Source: an uncultured Muribaculaceae bacterium
Lineage (GTDB): Bacteria > Bacteroidota > Bacteroidia > Bacteroidales > Muribaculaceae
Assembly: GCA_910585285.1 (NCBI GenBank)
Contig: CAJUDL010000010.1
Coordinates: 1-64,000 of the forward strand
Length of the DNA stretch: 64,000 nucleotides
Direction: 5' to 3'
Of this stretch, positions 44,903 through 54,605 are shown piece after piece. Both the position numbers and the translations under genes were made by a program. The notes under the pieces are model-generated. The model did no database searches. It was not told the origin of the DNA and worked only from the letters and a program-made list of their open reading frames with translations. The first letter of the stretch is position 1. Every line of letters begins with the position of its first letter.

Positions 44903-47900
44903 TTAAAAAGTGATTTCGACACCTAAGTTATAAGAACGCACATTGGGATAATAATCACCGGTCTCGGGATCCAGACCTTCATAGTTCGTAAATATAAAAG
45001 GGTTATTTACGTCTGCGTAAACACGTAACTTGGATAGCTTGCCCTTTGTGGGGATTGTATATCCGAGTGTGATATTGCGACAGCGCACGAACCACATCTT
45101 CTTAATGAAATAGGTGGTGCTGTGAAGTCGAAAAGAGCTTTGTTCCTGTGCGAATCCAGGACGCCATCCATCGGGGTTGTCAACAGACCACATGTCTTTG
45201 ACGGCGGTAGTGGTATTTCCGCTCATTGAGAGGTTTCCGACGTTGTCAAGCCAGAAATCTTTGTAGCATCCGGCATTCCATTGGTTAAAATGTCCGTAAA
45301 AATATAAATTGAGATCAAAATCCTTCCACCTGAACGTGTTGTTGAAACCCATGATAAAACCGGGACCACTCGGTCCGACGATAATTCTGTCGGCGTCGTT
45401 TATACGTCCATCAGGTTCTCCACTGAGTATGGGAAGTCCATGTTCGTCAACCTTGTATGTTCCGTCATCATTGTAACAATAGCCGTTTATATCTTTAATT
45501 TTTACCTGTCCTGGAAGAGCATCCGGCATATGTGGAATAGTTTCACCTGGTTGAACAAGTCCGTCAGCCACATAATAACCGGAAAATGCGTTGATCCAGC
45601 CATCATACTTATCATAAGCATTCCCGACCCAGCTTGATGAACGTTCTTTCCATTTGCTTCTTGAAAAAGAGAATGTAAGGTCTGAAGACCATGTGAAATC
45701 CCGGTTGTTGATGTTGACGGTATTAAGCACCAGTTCAAGTCCGTAACTGCGTGTCTTTCCGATATTGTCTGCTACGGATGTGACTTCCTGAAGCAAAGGG
45801 AGTGCACGCCAGTTGAGCAAATCGGAAATTTCGCGTATAAAATAATCCGCGCTTAAATTGATGCGGTTGTTAAAAAAACCGAGATCAATACCGAAGTTCC
45901 ATTCCGTGGTGGTTTCCCATGTTATATCAGGATTTCCAAGTTGGGTAAGCTGCAGACCCATGTATTCGGTTCCGCCGAAGCCTTTATTAAACTCGTTTCC
46001 CCATCTGTCTTGATGCGAATAGAAACTGACAGACTGATATCCTATTGAAGAGTTACCGGTTTGTCCCCAGCTGACTCTCAATTTGCCGTTTGATAGCCAA
46101 CTGCGGGTGCTTTCAAGAAATTCTTCGTCTGCGAACCTCCATGCCAGGGCAACAGACGGGAAGTATCCCCATTGATGCCCCTTTGCAAAATAAGAACATC
46201 CATCGGCACGCACTGTGGCAGTAAGCAGATATCTTCCTTTGAAGGCGTAGTTTACGCGGGCAAAAACTGAAGCCATCTCATCGTTTCCCGCAGTGCTGCC
46301 AACCCATGGCTTTACATATTGTCCCATTCCGATGGAATTATAAAGCAATGCGTCAGTCAGGAAATTGCTGTTTCCTGCATTAAATCCTTCACGGTTGAAT
46401 TTCTGGTATGAATATCCGGCTACTGCATCAAGACGATGAATATCATTGAATGTTTTGTTGTAGCTTCCGGTTAATTCAAAGAGATAATCATTCTGGTCAT
46501 ATTGCGAGATGTCGGCATGTCCGTTGTCTTTGGCTCCATATAGGGTTGTTGTGGGCATGTATACCTTACGCTTCTGGTTGTTTCTGTCAATACCGAACGT
46601 AGCTTTGAAGGTCAGATCTTCAATGGGTTTGTATTCTACGTATAAAGATCCAAGGAAACGGTCTCTGCGGCTTTTGTTGGTTATGTCGAGTAACGAAACG
46701 GGGTTTGGCATGTAAGACCGGTCCGGGTTCAAAGTATATTCGCCATTTTCGTCACGTATAGGTTGAATCGGACTGCTTTGTGTCGCGGATATGATAATGC
46801 CCGACTCTTCGTTTTGTCCAGAGCCTCCGGCAATTGAATTGTGATCTTGTCGGGAGAATGTCAGGTTGATGCCTCCGCTTAGGTATCTATTGAATTTTTG
46901 ATCTAGGTTTACGCGAAGCGTATATCTTTTGAAATCATTATTTTTGATGATTCCATCCTGAAGGAAAGCATTTCCCGAAACGAGATACCGCAGCTTGTCG
47001 GTTCCTCCGGATACTGATAAATTGTGTTGAGTCTGGATGCCGGTGCGCGTCACGGCTCCGATCCAGTCTGTTACTTCTCCGGAAAAGCCATCGGCGTCAT
47101 ATCGTGGAGAAAAGGGCGTTACCGCGTCTTCATCAACGCCTCCGTATATTCCAATGTTGTTGTCAATACGCCATTTCTCTTTCATGTAGCGGTTTGCTTG
47201 CGTCATGAATCCGTATGCATCCAGCATTTCATAGTTTTTTGCAATTTTCTGCATTGACACAGAACCGGAATAACTCACTTTTGCATTTCCTTTCTGACCT
47301 TTTTTTGTTGTGATAAGAATCACTCCATGACCGGCGCGAGCACCATATATTGCTGTAGAAGACGCATCCTTGAGCACCTCGATGGAGGCGATGTCATTAG
47401 GGTTTATCGAACCAAGAAAATTATCTGTGGAACCACTGTCGTATTTGCCGACTGAGATGTGTCCGTCGCTTACGGGATTGACGGGGAATCCGTCAATGAT
47501 TATCAACGGATTGTTGTCGCTGTTTGGCGAACTGAATCCGCGAATGAGAAAGTTGGATCCTGACCCCGGGCTTGCACTGTTTGATGTGACCTGCAATCCC
47601 GCCACTTTGCCGGCAAGTGCATTACTTGCAGAAGACACTGTTGCGGCTGTGGAGTCATCAATCTTAACTGAAGCCACAGATCCTGTCAGGTCACGCTTTT
47701 TCATTGTGCCGTATCCAACAACGACAACTTCATCAAGTAATTTGTTATCTTCCTGAAGTTTAATGTTGCCCCATTCCCCAGCATCCCTTTTTTCACTTAA
47801 AGGGACGAATCCTACATAAGTAAATTCAAGTGTAGGTTTGGCGGTATTGACCTTGATGCGATATGCTCCATCAAGGTCTGTGACTGCATAATTTTGGGAG

Positions 47901-48322
47901 TTGCGTTCTTTAATCGTGACGCCTACCAATGGCTCGTCATTCTTATCCAATACGTGTCCTTGCACATATAGTTCGCCTGCTGACTGCTTTTTTTCAGAAG
48001 CCTTTTTGTTTGTTTCTTTCTTGTTTTTACCGAGAATCAGTTGTTTGCCGGAGATATGGCATTTGATGCTTTTGTCAGTGAACATATTTTCAATGATCTT
48101 GTCTACGGATTCGTTTTGTGCCCTTACGGATACTCTTCGTTCTAAGTCTACAAGTTTGTCATTGACCAGGATTTCATATCCACTCTTTTTCTTAATTTCA
48201 TCAAGCACCTGTCCAACCGTCTGGTTTTGGACATTGATGTCGATTTTTCTTGTCTGTCCATATAACGGCGATGCAATTGCCGTCAAAACGAGCAAAAAGA
48301 TTGATGTAATACAATTTTTCAT
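44903..48322 (-). CDS. susC: SusC-family TonB-dependent glycan transporter with STN domain
   Basis: The 1139-aa outer-membrane protein has a signal peptide (1-22), an STN (secretin/TonB N-terminal) domain (about 35-95, QVLDEIKKKSGYEI), a carboxypeptidase-like domain (about 117-190), a TonB box region (VVVGYGT, about 200), a plug with RGFSSPNSDN and IIIDGFPV, and a long beta barrel ending in GVEITF. The STN domain marks it as a signalling receptor that can contact the FecR anti-sigma factor encoded just upstream. It imports oligosaccharides together with SusD. Confidence 0.95.
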   Translation of the reverse strand: MKNCITSIFLLVLTAIASPLYGQTRKIDINVQNQTVGQVLDEIKKKSGYEILVNDKLVDLERRVSVRAQNESVDKIIENMFTDKSIKCHISGKQLILGKNKKETNKKASEKKQSAGELYVQGHVLDKNDEPLVGVTIKERNSQNYAVTDLDGAYRIKVNTAKPTLEFTYVGFVPLSEKRDAGEWGNIKLQEDNKLLDEVVVVGYGTMKKRDLTGSVASVKIDDSTAATVSSASNALAGKVAGLQVTSNSASPGSGSNFLIRGFSSPNSDNNPLIIIDGFPVNPVSDGHISVGKYDSGSTDNFLGSINPNDIASIEVLKDASSTAIYGARAGHGVILITTKKGQKGNAKVSYSGSVSMQKIAKNYEMLDAYGFMTQANRYMKEKWRIDNNIGIYGGVDEDAVTPFSPRYDADGFSGEVTDWIGAVTRTGIQTQHNLSVSGGTDKLRYLVSGNAFLQDGIIKNNDFKRYTLRVNLDQKFNRYLSGGINLTFSRQDHNSIAGGSGQNEESGIIISATQSSPIQPIRDENGEYTLNPDRSYMPNPVSLLDITNKSRRDRFLGSLYVEYKPIEDLTFKATFGIDRNNQKRKVYMPTTTLYGAKDNGHADISQYDQNDYLFELTGSYNKTFNDIHRLDAVAGYSYQKFNREGFNAGNSNFLTDALLYNSIGMGQYVKPWVGSTAGNDEMASVFARVNYAFKGRYLLTATVRADGCSYFAKGHQWGYFPSVALAWRFADEEFLESTRSWLSNGKLRVSWGQTGNSSIGYQSVSFYSHQDRWGNEFNKGFGGTEYMGLQLTQLGNPDITWETTTEWNFGIDLGFFNNRINLSADYFIREISDLLNWRALPLLQEVTSVADNIGKTRSYGLELVLNTVNINNRDFTWSSDLTFSFSRSKWKERSSSWVGNAYDKYDGWINAFSGYYVADGLVQPGETIPHMPDALPGQVKIKDINGYCYNDDGTYKVDEHGLPILSGEPDGRINDADRIIVGPSGPGFIMGFNNTFRWKDFDLNLYFYGHFNQWNAGCYKDFWLDNVGNLSMSGNTTTAVKDMWSVDNPDGWRPGFAQEQSSFRLHSTTYFIKKMWFVRCRNITLGYTIPTKGKLSKLRVYADVNNPFIFTNYEGLDPETGDYYPNVRSYNLGVEITF

Positions 48323-48369
48323 AAATTTATTAGGTTTGTTCTAATGCAGAGATAAGATGTTTCGCGTTA

Positions 48370-49293
48370 TTATAAATCTGTAATGACAATTACAGGCTTA
48401 TCATCAGAGGTATTCTCATCATTAATGTATGACCACTTCAAGGAAGATGATATGCACAATGCATTTAATATGCTTTCAAGACTTGACACGGTTATTGCGC
48501 CTCCCGAGAAGCTATGTGTGTCCACATTGTCAAGTTGAATGTCAAATGTCACGTTATACTTTCTTTCCAGTTTTTTCAATATATCGGTAAGAGAAGTGGA
48601 ATTCAAGATAATTTTATGTTGTATCCATGCTGTTTCAGTTTCATTATCTGTGGGTTGTACGCTTATTGAACCATCATCCTGATGTGTCAGCTTCTGTCCT
48701 GGCATTAATATTTGTTCATGCATTACACCTGTTTTGTCTCTATAGTTGTAGCCGATTTTGCCTTCAACAAGTGAAACTCCCGGCTCTGAGTCATATGCAT
48801 CGACATTGAATTTTGTGCCATATACGTTTATCTCATTTCCGTTTGCGAGAGATACAACAAACTTCTGTTTTTTGTTTTTCTTGACTTCAAAATATGCCTC
48901 ACCTTTCAATTCTACGTATCGTCCTGATGCATAAGAATACGGATATCTTATGCTGCTACATGCATCAAGGATGACAGTAGAAGAGTCTGGCAGTGTAAGG
49001 CGTGCCGTCATGCCCGGGGAGGTACTCAATTCAACCATTTGTTCCGGAGTCGATAATCCCGATTGGTGTCTCACTAATAACGCAAATACTCCAATCATCA
49101 ATGGTATGGAAATGATTGCAGCCGCGTTTCTAATAATATTGAAGAAATGGGATTTGCCCCATCCCAATTTGGATTTGATGCGCCTAAATGCCTTTTCTGT
49201 GTTTATAGACTCATATACATTGAGAGAATCGATATCAGCAATGATTCTGTCTATAACCTTAGGGTTCTCAATATTATTCCCATTATTAGCCAT
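48370..49293 (-). CDS. fecR: FecR-type anti-sigma factor
   Basis: The 307-aa protein has a cytoplasmic N-terminal segment (1-55), one membrane helix (about 57-76, IISIPLMIGVFALLV), and a periplasmic FecR domain (STVILDACSSIRYP, then RYVELKGEAYFEVKK and ANGNEINVYGTKFNV), ending with a DUF4974-type STN-like tail. In such systems it holds the ECF sigma factor until the SusC signal arrives. The gene sits directly upstream of SusC. The likely partner sigma is at 40463-41137, at the other end of the PUL. Confidence 0.93.
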   Translation of the reverse strand: MANNGNNIENPKVIDRIIADIDSLNVYESINTEKAFRRIKSKLGWGKSHFFNIIRNAAAIISIPLMIGVFALLVRHQSGLSTPEQMVELSTSPGMTARLTLPDSSTVILDACSSIRYPYSYASGRYVELKGEAYFEVKKNKKQKFVVSLANGNEINVYGTKFNVDAYDSEPGVSLVEGKIGYNYRDKTGVMHEQILMPGQKLTHQDDGSISVQPTDNETETAWIQHKIILNSTSLTDILKKLERKYNVTFDIQLDNVDTHSFSGGAITVSSLESILNALCISSSLKWSYINDENTSDDKPVIVITDL

Positions 49294-49460
49294 TTTGATT
49301 CAAGATATAGTTTATATATTAATCCTCTCGTCTTGATTTGTTTTGGCAACGTCCGGAAGTTGTCAATAAATCAAACCGAGTTCTGTTATTGTAAAGGTAT
49401 CTCAGGATTTGATATTCCTAAATGCAAGACAATGTTTAAAAACATGTTTTAAACAGCTCC

Positions 49461-51656
49461 TTATTCTAGATTTATTTTAAGCTTTTTGTCTTTTACCGAT
49501 ATTATGAAATCTCCTGATTCAAGAATCAAGTTACCGTTATTATCCATAAAAGAGAGATCGCGTATCGGATTGATTTTGAAAGTAAAGGTCTGCTTGTCTC
49601 CTGCTTTAATTTCTTTTTTCTCGAAATGTTTAAGTTCTTTAAAAGGTCTGACAACAGAGGATATCGGATCTGTAACAAACCAGTGAACGATTTCTTTGCC
49701 ATCTTTATCTCCTGAGTTTCTTACATCAATCGAGAGAGTCAGTTCATCATCTTTGTTTAAATGTATCTTATCAGACTTTATATTTCCATATTCGAAACAG
49801 GAATAACCAAGACCATGACCGAATTCATATAGTGGATTTGAGGGAATGTCTTTATAGTCACCGTGGGGAGAGAATCTCGCTCCTCGTCTGGAACTATAGT
49901 AAAGTGGAATCTGAGCCGCACTTCTTGGGAAAGTGACGGGAAGCTTACCGGATGGGTTGACACGCCCGGATAATATTCCAGCCAATGCGTTTCCTCCTCT
50001 TATGCCCGGTTGCCATATTTCTATTATTGCATCAAGCATAGGTTCTATTTCTGTTAGCACGACAGGGCGTCCGTTGGTCAATACGAGTACCAACGGCTTT
50101 TTGGTAGCACTCAATTCCTTTATCAGATCCCTCTGTATTTGAGGTATTGAGATCTCAGCCCGCGAATTGTTCTCACAGCTCCAGTTACCCCTTTCTCCCA
50201 TGCATAAAATCACGATATCCGCGTTTCTTGCTGTCTCGATTGCTTCTGGGAAGCCGCTTCTGTCGTTGCCATCGAAATCACATCCCTTGGCAAATGAAAT
50301 TTCTGTTTGGCTTTCGAATTCATGTGTGATTCCTTCGAGCAGTGTCTGAGCATCGTTAACATCGCCATGGCTGAACCATTCACCATACATTATTCTTCTG
50401 TCGGTTGCGGCGGGTCCTATCACTGCGATCTTATGCTGTGTTAAAGGCAATGCATTATTGTTGTTTTTCAGAAGAACCATTGATTCTTCCGCCAATCTTT
50501 CAGCGATTGCAATATTTTCCGGTGTCATTAGTCGCTTTTCTCGTTTTGTTTCGGTAGTGAATGGCCGATCGAATATTCCGAGTCGGAATTTGAGGCGAAG
50601 AACGGACCTCACAGCTTCATTGATTCTATCTATTGGGACGGCATTTATGTTTGCAAGGCTGTCGAGTGTTGAGGAATAACAGCCGCTGCACATGTCTATG
50701 TCTATACCTGCAAGTAGGCTCCGGATGGCAGCCTCTGAATAAGTGGCAACTGTGGCTTGATAGTCTTTTAGTTGAGAGACCGATGCCCAATCTGAGATTG
50801 TCGCTCCTGAAAAATTCCAGCGATTCCTTAAAATGTCAGTGAGTATATTCCGGTTGGATGTGCAGGGAATTCCGTTTATATCGTTGAAAGCACTCATTAA
50901 AGTTGCAGCTCCGGCATCAACACATGCTTTGAATGGTTTGAGATGGATATTCCATAAATCGTTATCTGAAATATCTGCCTGACGATAATCGCGTCCTCCT
51001 TGTGTGGCACCATAACCCACAAAATGTTTAAGACATGCGGCAATTCGTTCCGTGGAAGATATGTCATCTCCTTGATATCCTTTTACGGTAGCTACACCGA
51101 ATATGGAGTTCATATGAGGATCTTCGCCAAAAGTCTCCGTGATACGTCCCCAGCGAGGATCTCGTGCAACATCAAGCATAGGCGAAAAGGTCCAGTCGGT
51201 TCCCGACAGTCTGGATTCTTTCGCAGCCATGGCGCAGGTCTGTTCTACCAGAACGGGATTCCCGGAGGCGGCCTGGGCAATAGGCATTGGATATATCGTT
51301 CTGAAACCGTGAGTCACGTCATGTGCGAATATTGCGGGGATTCCAAGCCGTGTTTCTTTGATTATCTTCTTTTGAAGCTCATTCCTCATTTCAGGATCCT
51401 GACTATAATAGATATACGACCCCGCTTCCAAGGGGTAATGGTCATCGATTTTGCCGATGTTGTGTAGGTTCATGTTGGTGCCGTGCACATATTGGTTAAG
51501 CTGCATCACTTTCTCATGGAGCGTCATTCTGGAAAGAAGATCCTCCACTCTTGCCTCTATTGCGGCACTTGCATCTTTATAGAGAGGTTTGGCTAACAGA
51601 GTGGTCTGGAAAAATACCAGACCACTCAACGCTAAGAATCGGAATATCTTGTTCAT
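49461..51656 (-). CDS. secreted beta-glucosidase-type enzyme, GH3
   Basis: A signal peptide covers residues 1-22 of 731. The GH3 N-terminal barrel has VTHGFRTIYPMPIAQAAS, DVARDPRWGR and KHFVGYG, with the nucleophile aspartate in ATISDWASV. The alpha/beta sandwich domain contains LCMGERGNWSCENNSR, and a fibronectin-III-like domain ends the protein. The enzyme takes glucose or another beta-linked sugar from oligosaccharide ends in the periplasm. It starts five bases after the GH5 stop, so both are on one transcript. Confidence 0.93.
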   Translation of the reverse strand: MNKIFRFLALSGLVFFQTTLLAKPLYKDASAAIEARVEDLLSRMTLHEKVMQLNQYVHGTNMNLHNIGKIDDHYPLEAGSYIYYSQDPEMRNELQKKIIKETRLGIPAIFAHDVTHGFRTIYPMPIAQAASGNPVLVEQTCAMAAKESRLSGTDWTFSPMLDVARDPRWGRITETFGEDPHMNSIFGVATVKGYQGDDISSTERIAACLKHFVGYGATQGGRDYRQADISDNDLWNIHLKPFKACVDAGAATLMSAFNDINGIPCTSNRNILTDILRNRWNFSGATISDWASVSQLKDYQATVATYSEAAIRSLLAGIDIDMCSGCYSSTLDSLANINAVPIDRINEAVRSVLRLKFRLGIFDRPFTTETKREKRLMTPENIAIAERLAEESMVLLKNNNNALPLTQHKIAVIGPAATDRRIMYGEWFSHGDVNDAQTLLEGITHEFESQTEISFAKGCDFDGNDRSGFPEAIETARNADIVILCMGERGNWSCENNSRAEISIPQIQRDLIKELSATKKPLVLVLTNGRPVVLTEIEPMLDAIIEIWQPGIRGGNALAGILSGRVNPSGKLPVTFPRSAAQIPLYYSSRRGARFSPHGDYKDIPSNPLYEFGHGLGYSCFEYGNIKSDKIHLNKDDELTLSIDVRNSGDKDGKEIVHWFVTDPISSVVRPFKELKHFEKKEIKAGDKQTFTFKINPIRDLSFMDNNGNLILESGDFIISVKDKKLKINLE

Positions 51657-51661
51657 GTCGC

Positions 51662-53380
51662 CTATCTCCGGATTGCAATTTCATCAAAGAATATGATCTT
51701 TCCGGCAACGGCATCATTCCCGTCTGCGCAGAATTCAATTTTATTAATGCAGTCCCATGCAAATCCCTCATCATTTCCAGATGGCTTCTCTTTCCAGTCG
51801 CCCATGGTTCCGTAAATGTAGAAATCTTTCAAGGGAATGGAAATAATCTGCCATTTTCCATCGTTGCTGAATTTTACGGCATCAGACACAGAGGCAGAAG
51901 TCGTGATGGTTTGTATGTTGCGCCATTGCCACGGTGCCCCATCTTTGTATTGCTGGAACCTCACTGTTAATTTCTGAATAGGATCCTGTGTGCGGACTGC
52001 AAATTCCAATTTTGCTCCTGCTTCAACATATGATTTCAAGTTGATTACAGGCCATGCCGTTAGCGTTATGAGGCTGTTGGCATTGGGAATATCCCAGCGG
52101 ATACAGGATCCGGCATCTCCATAGGGATGATCTTTATAATCGAAATAAACTTTCTGTTCGTTTTCCGGAGTGAGCCAGGATGCACGGTAGTCTCCATAAA
52201 GGATTATGTCAGGACAGTCTTTTTCAAGAGCTGCCGGGATTGTCAATCCCATAGCTCGGAGTATATCTTTGTTTATGTTTAATTCGAAAATTGGAGAGCC
52301 GTTGAAGATGTCAAAATCACCGCGATATTGCCATGCTGTCCATGCTATGCCAAGTTGTGAAAGTTTGTCGCATACTGTTTTATACCAGTTTATCCGATCT
52401 TGTGCCGGGGCGTTTTCAAGAGCTCCGAATTCTCCGCAGAAAAGTAGGTTGCCGTTTTTTGTTGCCCAATCTTGTGTGCGTTGCAAGATCTCCTGAACAG
52501 CATTTTCAGTTCCTTCTGTTGAGTATCGTATATAGGAACTTTCTCGATCGGTGCCCTTGAATTGGGGAGGCATTGCCGGCATTCGGGATGCATCATAAGG
52601 GAAAGGTACATTCTTTATGTATTTTTCGGGCGATTCACTCCAGCTGGCTCCCTGGTGCGTAAAGATGAAAGGGTCGTAAAAATGGAATGTATAAATTAGT
52701 CTTTCATCGTCATAATCAGGAAGGGCTATTAGCTGATCGGCATTACATTGGAACGCAGTGGCAATGATAATATGTTTTTTATCAATTTCGCGGATTGCGG
52801 ATATAAGACGACGTTGCATCTGCGGCCATTCATTTTGCAGAAAAGAACCATTCGGTTCGTTGCATAACTCAAATACAATTTTATCGCTCCGTTTGACATA
52901 TCGCTGGGCAAGCTGGCGGAATCCTTCGGTAATGATGGCTTCTCCTTTGTCGGAGGGAAATTCACTGCCATAGCTATGTTGGTCAATAATAATGAACATG
53001 TCGTGTCTTTCAGCCATATCGATTGCATTGTCAAGAGCTTTAAGGAAATTGCTTGTAAACTTATATTCAGGCGCGGCTCCCATATTAAGAGGGAAGTTTA
53101 CGGGAACGCGTACTACATCACATCCTAAGCTTTTGAGCTCATCGAAATCTTTTTCATTGAAAGCATCTGCATTGAACCATTGTTCTTCAAGATTCAGCCA
53201 TCCCGATAAATTGAATCCTTTTGAGAATGGTACTTTTGTCAATGGTCCGGATTCCTCATCCTCTGGAGACTCAATGTCGGGATCAGGAGGCGTATCTGGT
53301 TGTGAGTTTGCAGGAGAATCAGAGCATGATGATAGTATCAGAAGGAGAATCATCGTGAGTAAAAAAGTTTTTTTCTTCAT
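51662..53380 (-). CDS. surface GH5 endo-glycanase lipoprotein with C-terminal binding module
   Basis: The 572-aa product has a lipoprotein signal with lipobox before Cys19 (LLILSSC), so it is anchored in the outer membrane. A Pro/Asp/Glu-rich linker precedes the GH5 barrel (about 50-370): GFNLSGWLN, the acid/base glutamate in ELCNEPNGSF, and the nucleophile glutamate in LFCGEFGALE. The rest (about 390-572) is a jelly-roll-like domain, probably a carbohydrate-binding module. GH5 enzymes cleave beta-glucans, mannans or xyloglucan backbones; this one would make the first cut at the cell surface. Confidence 0.9.
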   Translation of the reverse strand: MKKKTFLLTMILLLILSSCSDSPANSQPDTPPDPDIESPEDEESGPLTKVPFSKGFNLSGWLNLEEQWFNADAFNEKDFDELKSLGCDVVRVPVNFPLNMGAAPEYKFTSNFLKALDNAIDMAERHDMFIIIDQHSYGSEFPSDKGEAIITEGFRQLAQRYVKRSDKIVFELCNEPNGSFLQNEWPQMQRRLISAIREIDKKHIIIATAFQCNADQLIALPDYDDERLIYTFHFYDPFIFTHQGASWSESPEKYIKNVPFPYDASRMPAMPPQFKGTDRESSYIRYSTEGTENAVQEILQRTQDWATKNGNLLFCGEFGALENAPAQDRINWYKTVCDKLSQLGIAWTAWQYRGDFDIFNGSPIFELNINKDILRAMGLTIPAALEKDCPDIILYGDYRASWLTPENEQKVYFDYKDHPYGDAGSCIRWDIPNANSLITLTAWPVINLKSYVEAGAKLEFAVRTQDPIQKLTVRFQQYKDGAPWQWRNIQTITTSASVSDAVKFSNDGKWQIISIPLKDFYIYGTMGDWKEKPSGNDEGFAWDCINKIEFCADGNDAVAGKIIFFDEIAIRR

Positions 53381-53488
53381 GGAGATGTTGGTTGTTTGTT
53401 AAAATTAGTTCTGAATAAATAAGTTTTGGGAATTAGCTTGTAATCTGTTTAAGCTAATTTTCAATACTTATTTTATAAGGGTTGGGTA

Positions 53489-53591
53489 ATAAGGGATTTC
53501 CTAATGGTGAAAATAAAGTTTTTAATGCCTTCTGATATGTTTAAAAACATAAAAATGATATTAGGAATTCGATTGTTAAAAAATCCCTTAT
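53489..53591. repeat. 103-bp inverted repeat in the divergent GH5 / 53633 gap
   Basis: ATAAGGGATTT (53489-53499) is perfectly inverted at 53581-53591, and CCTAAT / ATTAGG continue the pairing inward. The small imperfect palindrome ATGTTT-AA-AAACAT lies inside at 53537-53550. The gap separates the two divergent transcription units of the PUL and must hold both promoters; no consensus TTTG...TAnnTTTG pair is present on either strand. Confidence 0.5.
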
Positions 53592-53632
53592 ACAGAAAAC
53601 TATATTCAACTACACTTTAAAACTTTTAAATC

Positions 53633-54604
53633 ATGAAGAAGATCTACGCAATTGCGGCATTGGCAGCGTCAATATGTCTGCCGGCAGCCGCTCAGGAAAT
53701 CAACACGCTTTATGTGGCCGGCGCTCAAGGACAGATTGTTAATTTTGAGCAGCTGGGAAACTGGGACATCGTCCATCCTGTTGAGGTCCCGCTTAAAGAT
53801 GGTAAATTCACAATAGAATGTGAAGGTTTGACGGCTATCGGTGTTTCAACTAAAAAGGCAATGACTACGGAACAGGACGGCTGGGATATTTGGTCTGAAA
53901 ATCGTATCGGTCCATCGCAGACTTTGACCGCATCGAATTTAGGGCTTCCAATTCCTGTGAAAGGTCCTGGGAAAGGCGAGTTAAAAGGTCCCGATATCCT
54001 TACTCCTTGGATGGGTGATTATGTGATTGAGATAACAGCCGACCTTAAGACCATGACAGTCACTACCACTACTCCGGAACCTGAAATCACGTATTATCTA
54101 TATTTTGACGGCAACTGGAATAATTTTGCTGTAGAAAAATGGGCGTTTGAGAAAGAATTGGGAACAGACAATGTTTATTGGCTTGATTGTACGGATGAAA
54201 ATAAGATCGGTCCGACAGACAACCTTAATATCATGAGGGATAGCAATTGGAACAACTGGTGGACAAGTCCGGTGCGCCCAATAAATCTTCAGGGACAAAC
54301 TATGAGTTGGGTATACAAGCTGACTCAAAATCCGGAAGGTCAGTCAATTCCCGCAGGCACATCCTATACCGGAACAATAAAGATTGTCGTTCCTCAGGAG
54401 ATTGGTGCAGGCTCAAAGCTTGAGGTGACGTTCTATCCTGATTTTATGGATCATGATAGTTCTTCAGTGAAAGAAATTGAGCTTGACGACAGTTCTGAGT
54501 CGGAATATTTTAACTTGCAGGGAGTCAGAGTAAATTCTGTTCAGCCGGGAAGTTTGTATATTAAGAAAAATGGTTCAAAGGTCAGCAAGATAATCGTAAA
54601 ATGA
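53633..54604 (+). CDS. secreted two-module protein of the PUL, type IX-like tail
   Basis: A signal peptide covers residues 1-20 of 323. Two beta-rich modules follow: A (about 22-150), starting NTLYVAG and containing GNWDIV and a WDIW stretch, and B (about 152-290), with YYLYFDGNWNNF, YWLDCTDEN and NNWWTSPVRP. Many exposed tryptophans suggest carbohydrate binding. The last 35 residues (YFNLQGVRV, then GSLYIKK) form a type IX-secretion-like tail. I do not recognise a named family; the modules recall SusE/SusF-type binding domains. The next gene, one base downstream, is a longer relative. Confidence 0.7.
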   Translation: MKKIYAIAALAASICLPAAAQEINTLYVAGAQGQIVNFEQLGNWDIVHPVEVPLKDGKFTIECEGLTAIGVSTKKAMTTEQDGWDIWSENRIGPSQTLTASNLGLPIPVKGPGKGELKGPDILTPWMGDYVIEITADLKTMTVTTTTPEPEITYYLYFDGNWNNFAVEKWAFEKELGTDNVYWLDCTDENKIGPTDNLNIMRDSNWNNWWTSPVRPINLQGQTMSWVYKLTQNPEGQSIPAGTSYTGTIKIVVPQEIGAGSKLEVTFYPDFMDHDSSSVKEIELDDSSESEYFNLQGVRVNSVQPGSLYIKKNGSKVSKIIVK

Positions 54605-54605
54605 T

